A stretch of DNA of 27,513 nt from an uncultured Eubacteriales bacterium. Lineage in GTDB: Bacteria; Bacillota; Clostridia; Christensenellales; UBA1242. A model generated the notes under the pieces. It searched no databases, had not been told where the DNA came from, and saw only the letters and a program-made list of their open reading frames with translations. This document shows, one piece after another, positions 8,910-20,425 of the stretch. Position numbers and translations under genes: made by a program. The stretch lies in the NCBI GenBank assembly GCA_900557645.1, contig USSZ01000014.1, positions 1 through 27,513 on the forward strand, in the 5' to 3' direction. Position 1 is the first letter of the stretch; each line of letters begins with the position of its first letter.

Positions 8910-11900
8910 CTATTCAACCAATCGAGTTGGCTTTCAAAATATAAAGTAGAAAAACCATTAGCATTTATAACCCATATTGTTTGAGTAGGAACATCTTTTA
9001 ATTCTGTGCTTTGAATTTCTTCCGTCTCACCTGTTCCTATAACAGATTTATAAACATCACCAACTTTCGCATATTTTGCCCCAGTATTTAAATTTTCTAA
9101 AATCTCATATACTTGACCTTTTATTTCATCCATATAATGTTTATAATCTTCTCCAGCAGAATTTCTAAGTTCAGTCGTCTGAACAAGTTTACTTGTATCT
9201 TTTGTGTCTATCGTAAAAGTAATGGTTGAAGATTTAAATGTTTTGGTAATGCTCTCTCCAGTAGGTGATGATTTTATTAATCTTACACTACCATCACTTA
9301 ATTTTTCCCCATAAGTATACAACTCTCCATTTAAATTGAATGTGCCATTATTATAGGTTGCAGTTATCTTAACATTATTATCATCTTCAAACTCATATTC
9401 AACAAAGCCACTGTTCGAATTTATAAACAAATCTGACGAATAATTAGTATCTCCTGATGAAATAATTTCTTCAAACTTTGTTTTATCATCACTTGTTACA
9501 TTAAATTCTAAATCTTTTTCATTTATTGTTCCCTTATAATATGTTTCATTACCTTTAATTCCACGACGAAGATTGTCAATAAACATATTATCTGTTATCT
9601 TATAATCGTAATCGATTCCAAACAATTCATTTAATGCTGTTTTATCAGTATTATTTGCTACTGTAAATTTACTATTATAGAAATTTACAGAACTTTCACC
9701 ATAATTATTTACAGTAACTCCTATAGCAGTGCTCTTAACTTTTGTTGTAAATTCAACAAATGGTGAGTGAGAGATTGTTCCAGTTGGATAAACTTCATTA
9801 CCCTCAGCATCACTACCACCTGAAATAGAATTTTGATCACCAGATACTGAATATCCAAAATAATATACATTATTATAATCTTTGTCGTTATGCGTGTCAT
9901 AAGTAAAGGTAGCAAAATTATAACCTTCAGGAAGGCTTGTATCGTCAGACTCACCCTTTTTTAAGTAATTTTCAAAATCTTGAGTCTTATCTAACGCACG
10001 TGAATCATAAACATTTGCAGTAATTTTTGAAGTTGTATAGCAATAATAGAGTTCTGGCAATCTTTCTTCACTGCTTCCAATAAGTCCCCCTATGCTTGCT
10101 GTAGATTTTATTCCAGATGTGCTTGTATCAACATTTAAGTCTGCAAGGCAATAACTATTGCTCATAGAAACAGATGCATTTCTTCTGTTTTCTACCTTTC
10201 CAACAATTCCACCTAAAACAGGGTCTGCTATCTGTCCTTGAACAGAAAGAGAAGTTGATTTTACTGCAATACAATCAAGTCTTGCGGCAGATGATACCTG
10301 ACCAACTGCACCACCTACTATAGCAGAAGATGTTATATCCGAATCAATAATACAATTTTTAATTGTAGATGTTAAACTAGTTGAAGCAGATACAATACCT
10401 ACAATTCCACCTACATATCTAATTGCTGTATTATTTGAATTTATTCCTACAACTCTAAAATCTTGATACATAACTGCATTATCTATTGTTCCACCAAGCA
10501 TAAGTCCAGAAATTCCACCAACACCCATTGCTGCTTTTGGGACAACCGAGAAAGAAGATTCAGTTGATGAATTGCTTGAAACATAAGAATATTTTAATGT
10601 TCCTGCAGTTTCTCCAGTAATATATCCACCATATTGATAAGCCTTTATTGATGCACCTGAAGCGACATCTACATATGTATAATTAATTTTTGCACCTCTT
10701 CCAAGTCCACCATAAGCAAGGCCTGCTCGACCTCCCATTACTGATGTTACTGAATCAACATGAGCATTATAAAGTGTTCCTGTGCCCAAGAAGCCTGCTA
10801 TGCTTCCAGCATAAGAAAAACTATTATCTGCAGAGAATGTTTCATCATAACTTGAATCAGACTGAGGAGAATAACTTGCTGATACATTTATTGAACTATA
10901 AACATCTTTAATTGTATAAGATGTTATGGCTTTACCTATAATACCACCTACAAAGTTCATTCCTGATACTGTTGTTGTTTCACTGCTATCACTTATTTTT
11001 ACAGATACATCATAAACAGAACCGTATTTCAATACTCCTGCAAGAACACCTACATTATTAGTATTTGTAAATGCAACTTGTTTTGGAATTATAGTCAGAT
11101 TTTTTACAGTTCCAGTTTTACTTGCAGAATATCCTATTTGACCGAATAAGCCAGCCTTTTGCATTTTCTCCATCGTAGCCATAGTAATTGAAGAAATTTC
11201 CATACCATTACCTTCTAAAATTCCTGCGAAAGTAACAGTATATAATTGAGATAATCCCTCAAAGTCATTGTAATTAATATCGCTGATGATTCTATAATTT
11301 GTTATATTCAATCCAGCACTTGAAGTTTGTTCCAAAATTTCGCTTTCCATAGTTGATGCATTATAAATCAATCTAGGATTATGAATAGAACCACGATTAG
11401 GTGCTGAAGAATCATCAACATAATAATAAACAGTATCTCCAGTTATATCATCAACTTCTGAATAACTAAAGTTTTTAATTGAAAGGGCTGCTATATTCGG
11501 ATTTATAAGTTCAAGTCTATTTAATCCAAATATCTTGTTTTCCGTTCTATAAATAGTATTAGTCTGAGTTTGCCCATCTTCTCCTTCTATAGTAACTTTA
11601 TCTGTAGTTGGAATATAATCTACATAAGTTGAAGATGTATTGCCATTAGAGAAGAACCATACTGCATTTGTGCCCATATTTGATTGATAAGAATAACTTT
11701 CAAAATTTTCTTCTAAATTACCAAATCCACCTGCATTTAATCTATCAATTCCTTCATAAGTAACTTGAACAAGCGAAGTATTAATATTTCCTTGCCCAAC
11801 AATGAATCCATCTTCATCTAAGGTTTGGTTTGAACCTGCAGAAGTTGAACCTCTTTGTTCATTATAGAAATAATAACAATTTGCAAACGTTCCATTAGTT

Positions 11901-14900
11901 CCCTCTAAATTATTATATCGAGCGAAACCTGCAGAAGCAGTTACATTATTACGCAACACTGACAATGAGAATGAGTTTTCAATATTGCCACCATTATAGA
12001 ATACAAATCCAGCCATATCAGAAGTTGTTTTACTTAAATCTATATCTGTATAGCAATCACTTATAGTTCCACTATTTTGATATACAAATCCTGCAGATGC
12101 AAGTGTTGAACTTATATAACTATTTGAATCTTGACTATAAATACTTAAATTAGACTGAGCACCTGAAACGAAACTTGTTAAAATTTGTGCACTTTCAGAA
12201 TTAGTAATTGCAAATCCTGCAACATGTTGATCAAATTGAGAGTTATTAATAAGTTTTCCTTCTTTAAAATAGCAACCAGAAACTTTTCCTGAATTCAAAG
12301 CAACAACACCTGCTGTATTGAATGGGGATTTAACATTAATAGATACAGTGCTGTTTGTTATATAACCACCATTATTTCCAACTAGTCCACCAATATAACT
12401 TGTAGAATCTAATGCACTATCTGCTTTAACAGTAATATAATATTCGCTTATGCTATCATCTGTATAAACATGACAATTTGTTATTATACCTGAATTGTTT
12501 GCAACAATGCCACCGAAAGTAAATGAACTTGCAGTAGTAATAAATTTAACAGTTTTTAAGCCAAATAAATCATATGTTTTATCATTTGGGTCTGTGTTCA
12601 TATCTGAACCATCATTTGCAGATGTATAATTTACATTAAGATTTTTAATTATAGATCCACTATTTAATGAACTGAATATACCAAAAGTTGACAATGAACC
12701 CATATCATAAGTTCCTGCAAGATTTATTGTATGTCCATTCCCATCAAACGAAGCAAAATTACCATTTAAAGGTGTAAATGCTGTAATTGAACCATCGTCA
12801 TTTGTAGTATTTGGAAGAGTTATATCATTTAATAGAATATAATAACCACCTTCTTGCATACCTATAAAATCTTTATAATCATAAACAGGAATTGGGCTAT
12901 CTTCACTGCTTGATGTATAAACATTTAAAGTAAATTTAGTCTTAATAATGTTAGATTGACCTTGCTCTTCATTAGGTTCAGAATATGTATAAACACCATT
13001 TTCCTTTTTAAAACCACCTTCATAAACGAAATAATAGAAATAATCTGTAGGGTTATGTGTTTTAGAAGGCAAAACATTTAATCCTTCATAATTATAGTAA
13101 TAATTACTTCCCTCATAAGCCTCTTGATCTTTATTAAAGCCAAGATCATATTTTTTTCTTCCATTACTTGGGAATTCATTTTCATCGTCTGCAGCACCAT
13201 AATCAGGTTGAAGATCGGAAATTAAGTTTGTATAAGATGTCCACTTGCCTTTTTGAGAAAGTTCTTGCATAAATTGATCTATCTTTGAAATAACTTCATT
13301 ATTTGTCGCATCATATTCAATATAATCATAGATATCAACTGCAAAGGTTGTCTGTGTTCCTACTTGAACATTAACAATACCTTCTCCCATATTTGTGATT
13401 ATATCTGGATTTTGAACATCTCCTCCATTGTAATTAACGACATATTCATTTACTATAATTTTAGTCTTGCTACTTGCATTTCTTGTAACTTCACCCTCTT
13501 GTTCTGTCGCTGAAATCAAAATTTCAAATGTATAGGCGTCATCATTTGTATAATCTATAGTTTCTTTTGTTATTTGAAGATAATACTCTCCATTTTCTTG
13601 AACTATAGTCCCTAAATTTGAATCAGGAATTGATAATTGAACGTTATTTATATCAAAACCATAGTTATTTATATTTAACTTATATTTAAGTCCCCTTGCT
13701 ACTTCAAATATTGCGTAATAACCATCTTGATTATATTGCCCATCTTTTCCATCAATTTCTACTGTTACAAAATTTTGTAATTTGATTTTTAAATTTTTAA
13801 CAACACTATAAGAAACTTCACCATCTTTTATTAAACTAATTCTTATTGAAGATATACTTTCATCAATTACATTTTCAGAGCCCATATCATATTGAATATA
13901 AATAATACCATTATATTTTTCATATAAATTACCACTTTTATCTGTTTTATTATAAATATTTATAATATCTTCAAGTGATAACCTTATACCTTTAGCAGTT
14001 GATGAACCCGAAATATTCTCTCTATCAAAAAGTTTTTCATCTCCACTTAATTTTTCTGAATTTTTTCTAGCAAGGAAACCAAAATTGGCAGAAGCATTTC
14101 CTGGATTATAATTCTCATCTGCATTTTCAACTAATATATAATCAAAATCACTATCTTCAGGTGTAACAGTTATTGCAAGCAATCCACTTACTCCTGGGAA
14201 TGCATACTCTGAAACTGATGATAATCCACTATTATTTGTTGCATCAGTTAAAGTTGTATAATTATCAACAACAATAGAAGTTACATTTGTCTTTTCAAAT
14301 ATTATTTTTATTGATTTTGTAACTCCAGAATTAGAACTTGCTTGTATATTTAAAATGTATTCACCATATATATTCTCTGTATATCTGTTAAGATATGCAC
14401 TTGAATTTCTGTTTATAGAAACACTTAAATTATACTTATGATAATATATACCATTTTCATTTGATGATGATGATATAGGATCATAATCAAAACTTACTAT
14501 AAATAATTGATCATTTTCATCGTATTTATATTCAAAACCATCAACAGAACCTTGAATATTTTGGTTGTTGAAATCAACAATATAATACAATGGTTTTTCT
14601 TTTGGCAACTTTTCTTGATCTAACCCACCATCTGTTGACTCAATTGTTATAACATCTTTTACAATTTTACTTGTATGAATTGTAACTTCATTGTAGTTTA
14701 CATTATCCATACTCAAAGCACCATATCTATAATCTACTTTTGTTTGAGATAATGTTTTATTTACATAAGCATAATAAACTACTTTTTCATTTCCTTCTGT
14801 AATAGATAATTCAAGTCTTGGTTTAATTTCTAAAGGATAATAATTTTCTGCAGTATGAGATTTTTTTCTAAAAGTTATAGAAGTTCCTATAACATTTATG

Positions 14901-17900
14901 TCTATATTTTGTGTTTCTTCAATAACTTCAGCAGAAACATTATCATTACCTGCAAGATTAAATACAATGCCATTTAAAGTTGCTTCTCCATTTCTGTTAG
15001 ATTCAAAATTTGAATTTGAAGAAACTTGCATTTCTAATTCATATTTAGGCATTACATAAATTGTTGCACTATTATTACCACGCAACTCTATAGTAGAATC
15101 GTCTAGAGGCACAGAAGATGTTGATGCAACAGGATAAACAATAGAAGACCTTTCATCATTGTTTTCTATTGTAGATTCTGAATTAAAATAATTTACAACA
15201 TATATATAGAATGTTAATGCATTATTTGTGTTAAGAACACTAGAACCTGATATTTGTGCAAGTCCCGTTTTCTTAACTGTAATTTTACCACTTTGATCAA
15301 TAGTTAATATATCTTGGTTTTTAGAAGTAAAAATCATTTCTCCATTTACATTAAATGGATATAATGTTTTATTAGATGCATTTACTTTATTTAAATAACT
15401 ATCAAGATTTGATTGAGCGTCAGAGATATCGGTATCTCCTGTAGTGCTACCTGCTTTGAAATAATACATATAATAAATTTCATACGCACTATTTGTATCA
15501 CTCTGCATTTTATTATTAAACATTGCAGACAAAGATAAATCGCCTTCATTACCAAAATTAAAGAAATTTTGTCCTATTACTTTCTTTACATCATTTGAAG
15601 AAGCAACTACAACAATATCTCCATAATAAATAGATTTATTTGAATATTCTATATCTAACGCATTTTCTGCATCTTCATCTTTTGCCAAAGTCATTTTATC
15701 TCTTGAAATCAAATAAGAAAATACATTTTCATATTCTTTCTGATTTTCTTCACCTGCAAAATCACTCATTACATCAATATTTGTTGAGCCAAGACCAAAT
15801 GCCAAAGCATCAGTGTCTTTCATATATCTGTTAATTTCATCATTTACATCATTATTATAAAGAACTGCAATTGATGCTTCTTCACCTGTTTTACCATCAT
15901 CAACTGATTGTATCGCAAATGCTGAATTCACACCATTATTTGCTTGAATATTTGCTATAACAGCAATATTTGAAACATTATCATTCATTTTTTGTCCACG
16001 AATAAATGCTCTCGCTGTTATCCCTGCAAATGAATCACTTGAGTCTAGAAAATTGATGTATCCTACTACACCACCAACATATCCATATCCCCAAACTTCT
16101 CCACCTACAACAATACCATTTCCTGCGATAAAGTCGCCATCAATAGTTGCTTTATCACCTTCAGAACCATTTACTATTTGTTGATAAGTTTTATAGTTTG
16201 TAAATACAATATTTTCATCATTTATTGTATTATAACCACCTTGTATTAAACCACCAGTAACAACATCTATTTCTGAAATATTTTCATTTTCACCAACTAG
16301 TCCACCTATATAACTTCTACTTACAACATCTGTATTGTCTGGAATTGCTTTAATCAAAGAATAAGCCATATAATTTGTATAGCCATTTACTTTTAAACTA
16401 GATGTATTTTTATCAACATCTATCTTTCTAATTATTCCATTATTATAACCAGTAACCCCACCTATACGTGTATAAACTTTCTGATCGTTATCATTAATTG
16501 TATAATACACATTCATAAAACCATTCATATAAACGGTTATTTTAGGGGTTAATCCTGAATAAATAGACTCTTTAGTAACTCCTTGTGAAGTTTTGACAAA
16601 TTGGTCAAAATCTTTACTTCTTGTAGTAGACGTATTTGAATCAAATAAGGTAAAATCTTGCAAAATAAGTCCCTCATTTGCTCCTACTAAACCACCTACA
16701 TTTCCATTTGAAATATATATACTTGAAGTATTAATTGTAACTCCAACATTTACTAAACTACCTTTATTTACACCAGCAACTAGACCTACATAAGAATTTG
16801 AATGTCGAACTGCAGTATCTCCAACATTAAATTCTCCTTCAAATGTTATATAATTAATATAAGCATTCTCATCAATCTTTGTAAACAATCCATAATAATA
16901 ATTGGTTGTGAATTCATTTATAATCTCTTCATAAGGTGTTGTAATATTAATTCCAGTAATTGTTGCATATTCATTTGTTCCGATAATTGATCCCTTCAAT
17001 TCACCAAGTGGAAGTTGTGAACTTATAAGAGAAACATTTACCGTGGTTTTTAATTGATAATGTGCAGATAAATTATCTTTCATGGCAAGTAAGTCTTCTG
17101 CCGAATCAATAGTAAATCTATTATTTTCTGTTCCATTTGCAAATGTAATATTAATTGCTATATTTACACGGTCTTGATATTCGCTTTTAATATTCCCACT
17201 TCCATCAAGCCAATCTGCAGCAACTATATATAATACACCTTGCATTACCCCAGTATAATTTTCTGCATATTTTATAAAGTCTTCATTTACTTTTAATGAT
17301 ATTTGATACTTTCCATCACTTTCAATATAGTCATCTTCATCAAAAGGATCAAACATTGTATAAGTATTTTCATCAACAGTTATTTGACCACCTTCAAAAA
17401 TTGCAACTATTTCAGGATTAGTGGCTGTTGTGCTGTTTGTAGCATACGCAATTAAAGTCTTTTCACGTTCAATTGCAGAAAATTCAATAGTATTATCTAC
17501 TATAGAATTCTGCAAAGATACCATTGCCACTTCTTCATACAAATAAATTCTTATGTTTACAGTATATGAATATGTATATCCATATTGTCTCACATGTGCA
17601 ATTAAAGAGAAATTCACTTCATCACTTAAATTACTATAAGCAGTAAACGTTAAACTTGATGCATCAAATGTTCCATAATTACCAAGTGTATATACATTTG
17701 TTCCTGTTGAAGAAAAATACATTTTATCCACTTTTATACCATTTCTATAAATAGGAACATTTGTTTGTGGAGATTCCCAATACAAATATTCTATACCAAA
17801 AGAATCTGCAATATATTCACCAGTTGATGGATTTGAGAACAAATATGCATCTTGGTTTTTTACAGCAATTTCAAGTTGCAATGTTCTTGCTTCAGTTAAT

Positions 17901-20338
17901 GATGTGTTTGAATAAACATAACCATAGGCGGCATTTGTCTTGCTTGGATAAGTATCCATACCATCTTGAGTTTTATATACATATAAATTTTCAATAAAAT
18001 CATATGATACAATATTAATATAATATGTTAATAAAATCTCATTTCTTATAAAATTTTTAACTTGATATCCATATACAGCCAATTCAATTTGACTAGAACC
18101 ATTTGCTCTAATATAAACATTAAACTTTTTATTGTTATCTGTCGCTTCCCCAAGTTGAATAAGTTGATTTGACAATTTTGTTTCAACACTATTAATAGCG
18201 GTCGAATTCACATCGTCATTTGAAATCACTTTAATATCAAAATATCCAGAATTATTTTTATTATAAACATAAAATAATGTAGATGCTGGTTGATCTTCTG
18301 TCGCAGGTGTGTTTACCGTATTGTTAATAATTCTTTGCTCATTTGTGCTTTCAACAAAAACTTTATTTAATGATTCAAGCACTGTAATTGTAAGAGATAT
18401 TTGTTTACCATTATCCAAACTTACATTATATGTGCCCGTTCCTCTTTGTTTAGGAGTTACTGAAAAATCAAGATAATAATCTATTCCCTCTAAAGAATAT
18501 GGTGCGTTTTTGTCGTAACTAAAAGACGCAACATCAATACCATTTACTAAAGTAAATTCTATTGAAGAAAATTCAGCATCAGCATATAAATCTTTAAATG
18601 AGATTGGTTCTTTGTTATTTATATCAAGATAAATATTTTCTCTATATTCATCTGTTTTAAAATCTAAAACTGTTGCTCCTTTAACAATTTTATATTTAAT
18701 TTCTGTTGACATTGAATCTTCTTGAATTATATTAAAATTAAGTTGAATTGGTAATTTTTTGATTTCTGTTGTAATTTCAGCCCCATCAAGACCTTTAATA
18801 TAAACAGTATCTTTAAGGTCTGTGATTTCAACAACTTGGTTTGTATAAACGGTATTTTTATATTTTAATTGAAGATCAGAATTTGTTAAATCTATTAATA
18901 AAGAATCATATTCTGCCCCACCTGGAGTTACCGTAAATTGAAAAGCCTGCCAGCCATAACTTGAACCAGCGTAACTATTATAAAATGTGTATTCTTTATC
19001 ATAAGCATTCAAATCAACATTATTTACCAACAATCCTGTTGGAATTACTCGAACATCAACAGGTATTGAATATGTAAAATTAACATTATCATCATTGCTA
19101 TTTTCAAAGCCTTTGTAATAAAAAGTTACATCATAATACGTTGAAGAAGCACTTCCAGTATTGCTGTTAATTTGAATATAATAAGTTGTATATCCATTTG
19201 ATACAGTTTTTCCAAGAATTGTGCTATTTACAACTTTATCATTCTCTGTATCAGCATTCATTAATAATAAGTCATTTGTTGTTTCTATGGTAACTTCTAA
19301 AAAAATAGTGTTAAATCGAGCAACTTCACCTATTAATTGACCATTCATAATTGTCGATGTATAGTTTGGAATTAAAGTAATTTTTCCTTCGCTTAATTCA
19401 TCTATTTTATAAGAAGTATCACTTCCAGGGACAAAATTCATTCCCTCTACCTGATATCCATAAACATGGGAAATGCTATCAGAATTTATATCAACTAAAA
19501 CATAGAAACTTCTTTCACAATAAACTTGTTCTTCCGAATTAGTTTGATAGTTAGCAATAAATGTAAATTCATCTCCTGCAGAAACAGCAGTTACATTATC
19601 TAAATTAAATTCATATCCCTCTTCTGTTTTTTCTACTTCTATGAATTGATATTTAACATTATTACTCCCTGCAACAATAGAACCTTTATCTAAAGTATAA
19701 AATTTACCATTAATATCTTCGAATATAAGAAAATTTTTCTCTTGAACAGAAAATAACTCAACACTTACGAATTCATTAACGAAATTATTATCTTTAATTA
19801 CGTCTTCAAGAACTAAATTACCTTTTTGTTGAGTTTTGCCATAAAAATAAAAGTTTAAATCTCTTTCAGTAGAACTATTTTCAAATATGAAATCAGCAGA
19901 TGATGGTGTTAAATTAGAAGATGCAGACACATAAAGAGAATTGTCTGCGGCTTCTAATTTATCACTATATTGTTTAACATTAATATTTATTGAGGTCTTT
20001 TTACCCCCCTCTAAAGTAGAAACATCTAAAATTGTATTTCCACCCTTTAAGCCTGTTATTGTATATGTAGTTGAATATTCTTGCGAAGCAGTTTGTTCAA
20101 TTTTGCAAACTTGAGGATTACTAAAAGTAAGATTCAAATCTTTACTCATAGAATCAACAGGATTATTTATTGTGAATGTAACATTTTTTTGTTCATCAAC
20201 AAACAATTCAATTGAACTTTCAGAACTTGTAAGAGTTGTATTTGAATAATCTTTACCTCCACAAGCAACAAAAAGGAGGCTTGCAAAGACAAGCAACAAA
20301 CTAAATATAAACATACTTAATTTTTTAGATTTTGTCAT
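8903..20338 (-). CDS. Giant (3,811-residue) lipoprotein with Ig-like and GLUG beta-helix modules
   Basis: No specific gene name is recognised. The start chosen is ATG at 20338, because AGGAAG lies 6 nt upstream; the open frame also allows a TTG 6 nt earlier, which would abut that site. A lysine-rich hydrophobic signal ends in LLFVACGG, so Cys26 should be lipidated and the protein anchored by its N-terminus on the outer face of the membrane. There is no LPXTG signal at the C-terminus. The first ~1,070 residues and the stretch of about 1,480-2,480 look like repeated Ig-like beta domains (for example SGKITVKKTGLAQISG). Three beta-helix modules follow the GLUG pattern at roughly 1,075-1,480, 2,480-2,880 and 2,990-3,440. 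Each opens with an entry block (SAEDLLAM; DFIGMQEGGYYIL with FDGNGHTI; FAGILEGNGMEI) and continues with units such as IGGLVGNNGGYITN. It is rich in Asn, Ser, Thr and Tyr. GLUG repeats are known from M26 peptidases and adhesins, but I see no HExxH. An adhesin or surface-layer role is inferred. Confidence 0.9.
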   Translation of the reverse strand: MTKSKKLSMFIFSLLLVFASLLFVACGGKDYSNTTLTSSESSIELFVDEQKNVTFTINNPVDSMSKDLNLTFSNPQVCKIEQTASQEYSTTYTITGLKGGNTILDVSTLEGGKKTSININVKQYSDKLEAADNSLYVSASSNLTPSSADFIFENSSTERDLNFYFYGKTQQKGNLVLEDVIKDNNFVNEFVSVELFSVQEKNFLIFEDINGKFYTLDKGSIVAGSNNVKYQFIEVEKTEEGYEFNLDNVTAVSAGDEFTFIANYQTNSEEQVYCERSFYVLVDINSDSISHVYGYQVEGMNFVPGSDTSYKIDELSEGKITLIPNYTSTIMNGQLIGEVARFNTIFLEVTIETTNDLLLMNADTENDKVVNSTILGKTVSNGYTTYYIQINSNTGSASSTYYDVTFYYKGFENSNDDNVNFTYSIPVDVRVIPTGLLVNNVDLNAYDKEYTFYNSYAGSSYGWQAFQFTVTPGGAEYDSLLIDLTNSDLQLKYKNTVYTNQVVEITDLKDTVYIKGLDGAEITTEIKKLPIQLNFNIIQEDSMSTEIKYKIVKGATVLDFKTDEYRENIYLDINNKEPISFKDLYADAEFSSIEFTLVNGIDVASFSYDKNAPYSLEGIDYYLDFSVTPKQRGTGTYNVSLDNGKQISLTITVLESLNKVFVESTNEQRIINNTVNTPATEDQPASTLFYVYNKNNSGYFDIKVISNDDVNSTAINSVETKLSNQLIQLGEATDNNKKFNVYIRANGSSQIELAVYGYQVKNFIRNEILLTYYINIVSYDFIENLYVYKTQDGMDTYPSKTNAAYGYVYSNTSLTEARTLQLEIAVKNQDAYLFSNPSTGEYIADSFGIEYLYWESPQTNVPIYRNGIKVDKMYFSSTGTNVYTLGNYGTFDASSLTFTAYSNLSDEVNFSLIAHVRQYGYTYSYTVNIRIYLYEEVAMVSLQNSIVDNTIEFSAIEREKTLIAYATNSTTATNPEIVAIFEGGQITVDENTYTMFDPFDEDDYIESDGKYQISLKVNEDFIKYAENYTGVMQGVLYIVAADWLDGSGNIKSEYQDRVNIAINITFANGTENNRFTIDSAEDLLAMKDNLSAHYQLKTTVNVSLISSQLPLGELKGSIIGTNEYATITGINITTPYEEIINEFTTNYYYGLFTKIDENAYINYITFEGEFNVGDTAVRHSNSYVGLVAGVNKGSLVNVGVTINTSSIYISNGNVGGLVGANEGLILQDFTLFDSNTSTTRSKDFDQFVKTSQGVTKESIYSGLTPKITVYMNGFMNVYYTINDNDQKVYTRIGGVTGYNNGIIRKIDVDKNTSSLKVNGYTNYMAYSLIKAIPDNTDVVSRSYIGGLVGENENISEIDVVTGGLIQGGYNTINDENIVFTNYKTYQQIVNGSEGDKATIDGDFIAGNGIVVGGEVWGYGYVGGVVGYINFLDSSDSFAGITARAFIRGQKMNDNVSNIAVIANIQANNGVNSAFAIQSVDDGKTGEEASIAVLYNNDVNDEINRYMKDTDALAFGLGSTNIDVMSDFAGEENQKEYENVFSYLISRDKMTLAKDEDAENALDIEYSNKSIYYGDIVVVASSNDVKKVIGQNFFNFGNEGDLSLSAMFNNKMQSDTNSAYEIYYMYYFKAGSTTGDTDISDAQSNLDSYLNKVNASNKTLYPFNVNGEMIFTSKNQDILTIDQSGKITVKKTGLAQISGSSVLNTNNALTFYIYVVNYFNSESTIENNDERSSIVYPVASTSSVPLDDSTIELRGNNSATIYVMPKYELEMQVSSNSNFESNRNGEATLNGIVFNLAGNDNVSAEVIEETQNIDINVIGTSITFRKKSHTAENYYPLEIKPRLELSITEGNEKVVYYAYVNKTLSQTKVDYRYGALSMDNVNYNEVTIHTSKIVKDVITIESTDGGLDQEKLPKEKPLYYIVDFNNQNIQGSVDGFEYKYDENDQLFIVSFDYDPISSSSNENGIYYHKYNLSVSINRNSSAYLNRYTENIYGEYILNIQASSNSGVTKSIKIIFEKTNVTSIVVDNYTTLTDATNNSGLSSVSEYAFPGVSGLLAITVTPEDSDFDYILVENADENYNPGNASANFGFLARKNSEKLSGDEKLFDRENISGSSTAKGIRLSLEDIINIYNKTDKSGNLYEKYNGIIYIQYDMGSENVIDESISSIRISLIKDGEVSYSVVKNLKIKLQNFVTVEIDGKDGQYNQDGYYAIFEVARGLKYKLNINNYGFDINNVQLSIPDSNLGTIVQENGEYYLQITKETIDYTNDDAYTFEILISATEQEGEVTRNASSKTKIIVNEYVVNYNGGDVQNPDIITNMGEGIVNVQVGTQTTFAVDIYDYIEYDATNNEVISKIDQFMQELSQKGKWTSYTNLISDLQPDYGAADDENEFPSNGRKKYDLGFNKDQEAYEGSNYYYNYEGLNVLPSKTHNPTDYFYYFVYEGGFKKENGVYTYSEPNEEQGQSNIIKTKFTLNVYTSSSEDSPIPVYDYKDFIGMQEGGYYILLNDITLPNTTNDDGSITAFTPLNGNFASFDGNGHTINLAGTYDMGSLSTFGIFSSLNSGSIIKNLNVNYTSANDGSDMNTDPNDKTYDLFGLKTVKFITTASSFTFGGIVANNSGIITNCHVYTDDSISEYYITVKADSALDSTSYIGGLVGNNGGYITNSTVSINVKSPFNTAGVVALNSGKVSGCYFKEGKLINNSQFDQHVAGFAITNSESAQILTSFVSGAQSNLSIYSQDSNSYISSTLASAGFVYQNSGTISDCYTDIDLSKTTSDMAGFVFYNGGNIENSFSLSVLRNNVTASAGFARYNNLEGTNGTFANCYYFYNEQRGSTSAGSNQTLDEDGFIVGQGNINTSLVQVTYEGIDRLNAGGFGNLEENFESYSYQSNMGTNAVWFFSNGNTSSTYVDYIPTTDKVTIEGEDGQTQTNTIYRTENKIFGLNRLELINPNIAALSIKNFSYSEVDDITGDTVYYYVDDSSAPNRGSIHNPRLIYNASTMESEILEQTSSAGLNITNYRIISDINYNDFEGLSQLYTVTFAGILEGNGMEISSITMATMEKMQKAGLFGQIGYSASKTGTVKNLTIIPKQVAFTNTNNVGVLAGVLKYGSVYDVSVKISDSSETTTVSGMNFVGGIIGKAITSYTIKDVYSSINVSASYSPQSDSSYDETFSADNSFSYAGSIAGFLGTGTLYNAHVDSVTSVMGGRAGLAYGGLGRGAKINYTYVDVASGASIKAYQYGGYITGETAGTLKYSYVSSNSSTESSFSVVPKAAMGVGGISGLMLGGTIDNAVMYQDFRVVGINSNNTAIRYVGGIVGIVSASTSLTSTIKNCIIDSDITSSAIVGGAVGQVSSAARLDCIAVKSTSLSVQGQIADPVLGGIVGKVENRRNASVSMSNSYCLADLNVDTSTSGIKSTASIGGLIGSSEERLPELYYCYTTSKITANVYDSRALDKTQDFENYLKKGESDDTSLPEGYNFATFTYDTHNDKDYNNVYYFGYSVSGDQNSISGGSDAEGNEVYPTGTISHSPFVEFTTKVKSTAIGVTVNNYGESSVNFYNSKFTVANNTDKTALNELFGIDYDYKITDNMFIDNLRRGIKGNETYYKGTINEKDLEFNVTSDDKTKFEEIISSGDTNYSSDLFINSNSGFVEYEFEDDNNVKITATYNNGTFNLNGELYTYGEKLSDGSVRLIKSSPTGESITKTFKSSTITFTIDTKDTSKLVQTTELRNSAGEDYKHYMDEIKGQVYEILENLNTGAKYAKVGDVYKSVIGTGETEEIQSTELKDVPTQTIWVINANGFSTLYFESQLDWLNRK

Positions 20339-20425
20339 ATTCAACTTCCTTTTTTATCCCTATTTTTTCTCTTTACTATTTAATTCATTTTTGAAAATAT
20401 CTTAAGTCCACTTTTACAACAAATT

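Noticed and set aside
10020..17000. CRISPR array or DNA tandem repeats
   Set aside because: The periodicity exists only at the protein level (GLUG units); the DNA between units is not a constant repeat with spacers.
8903..20338. M26-type peptidase (IgA protease) annotation from the GLUG repeats
   Set aside because: No HExxH zinc motif was found, so only the repeat architecture is shared.
8903..20338. LPXTG-anchored wall protein
   Set aside because: The C-terminus ends QLDWLNRK without a sorting motif or membrane segment; the N-terminal lipobox is the anchor.
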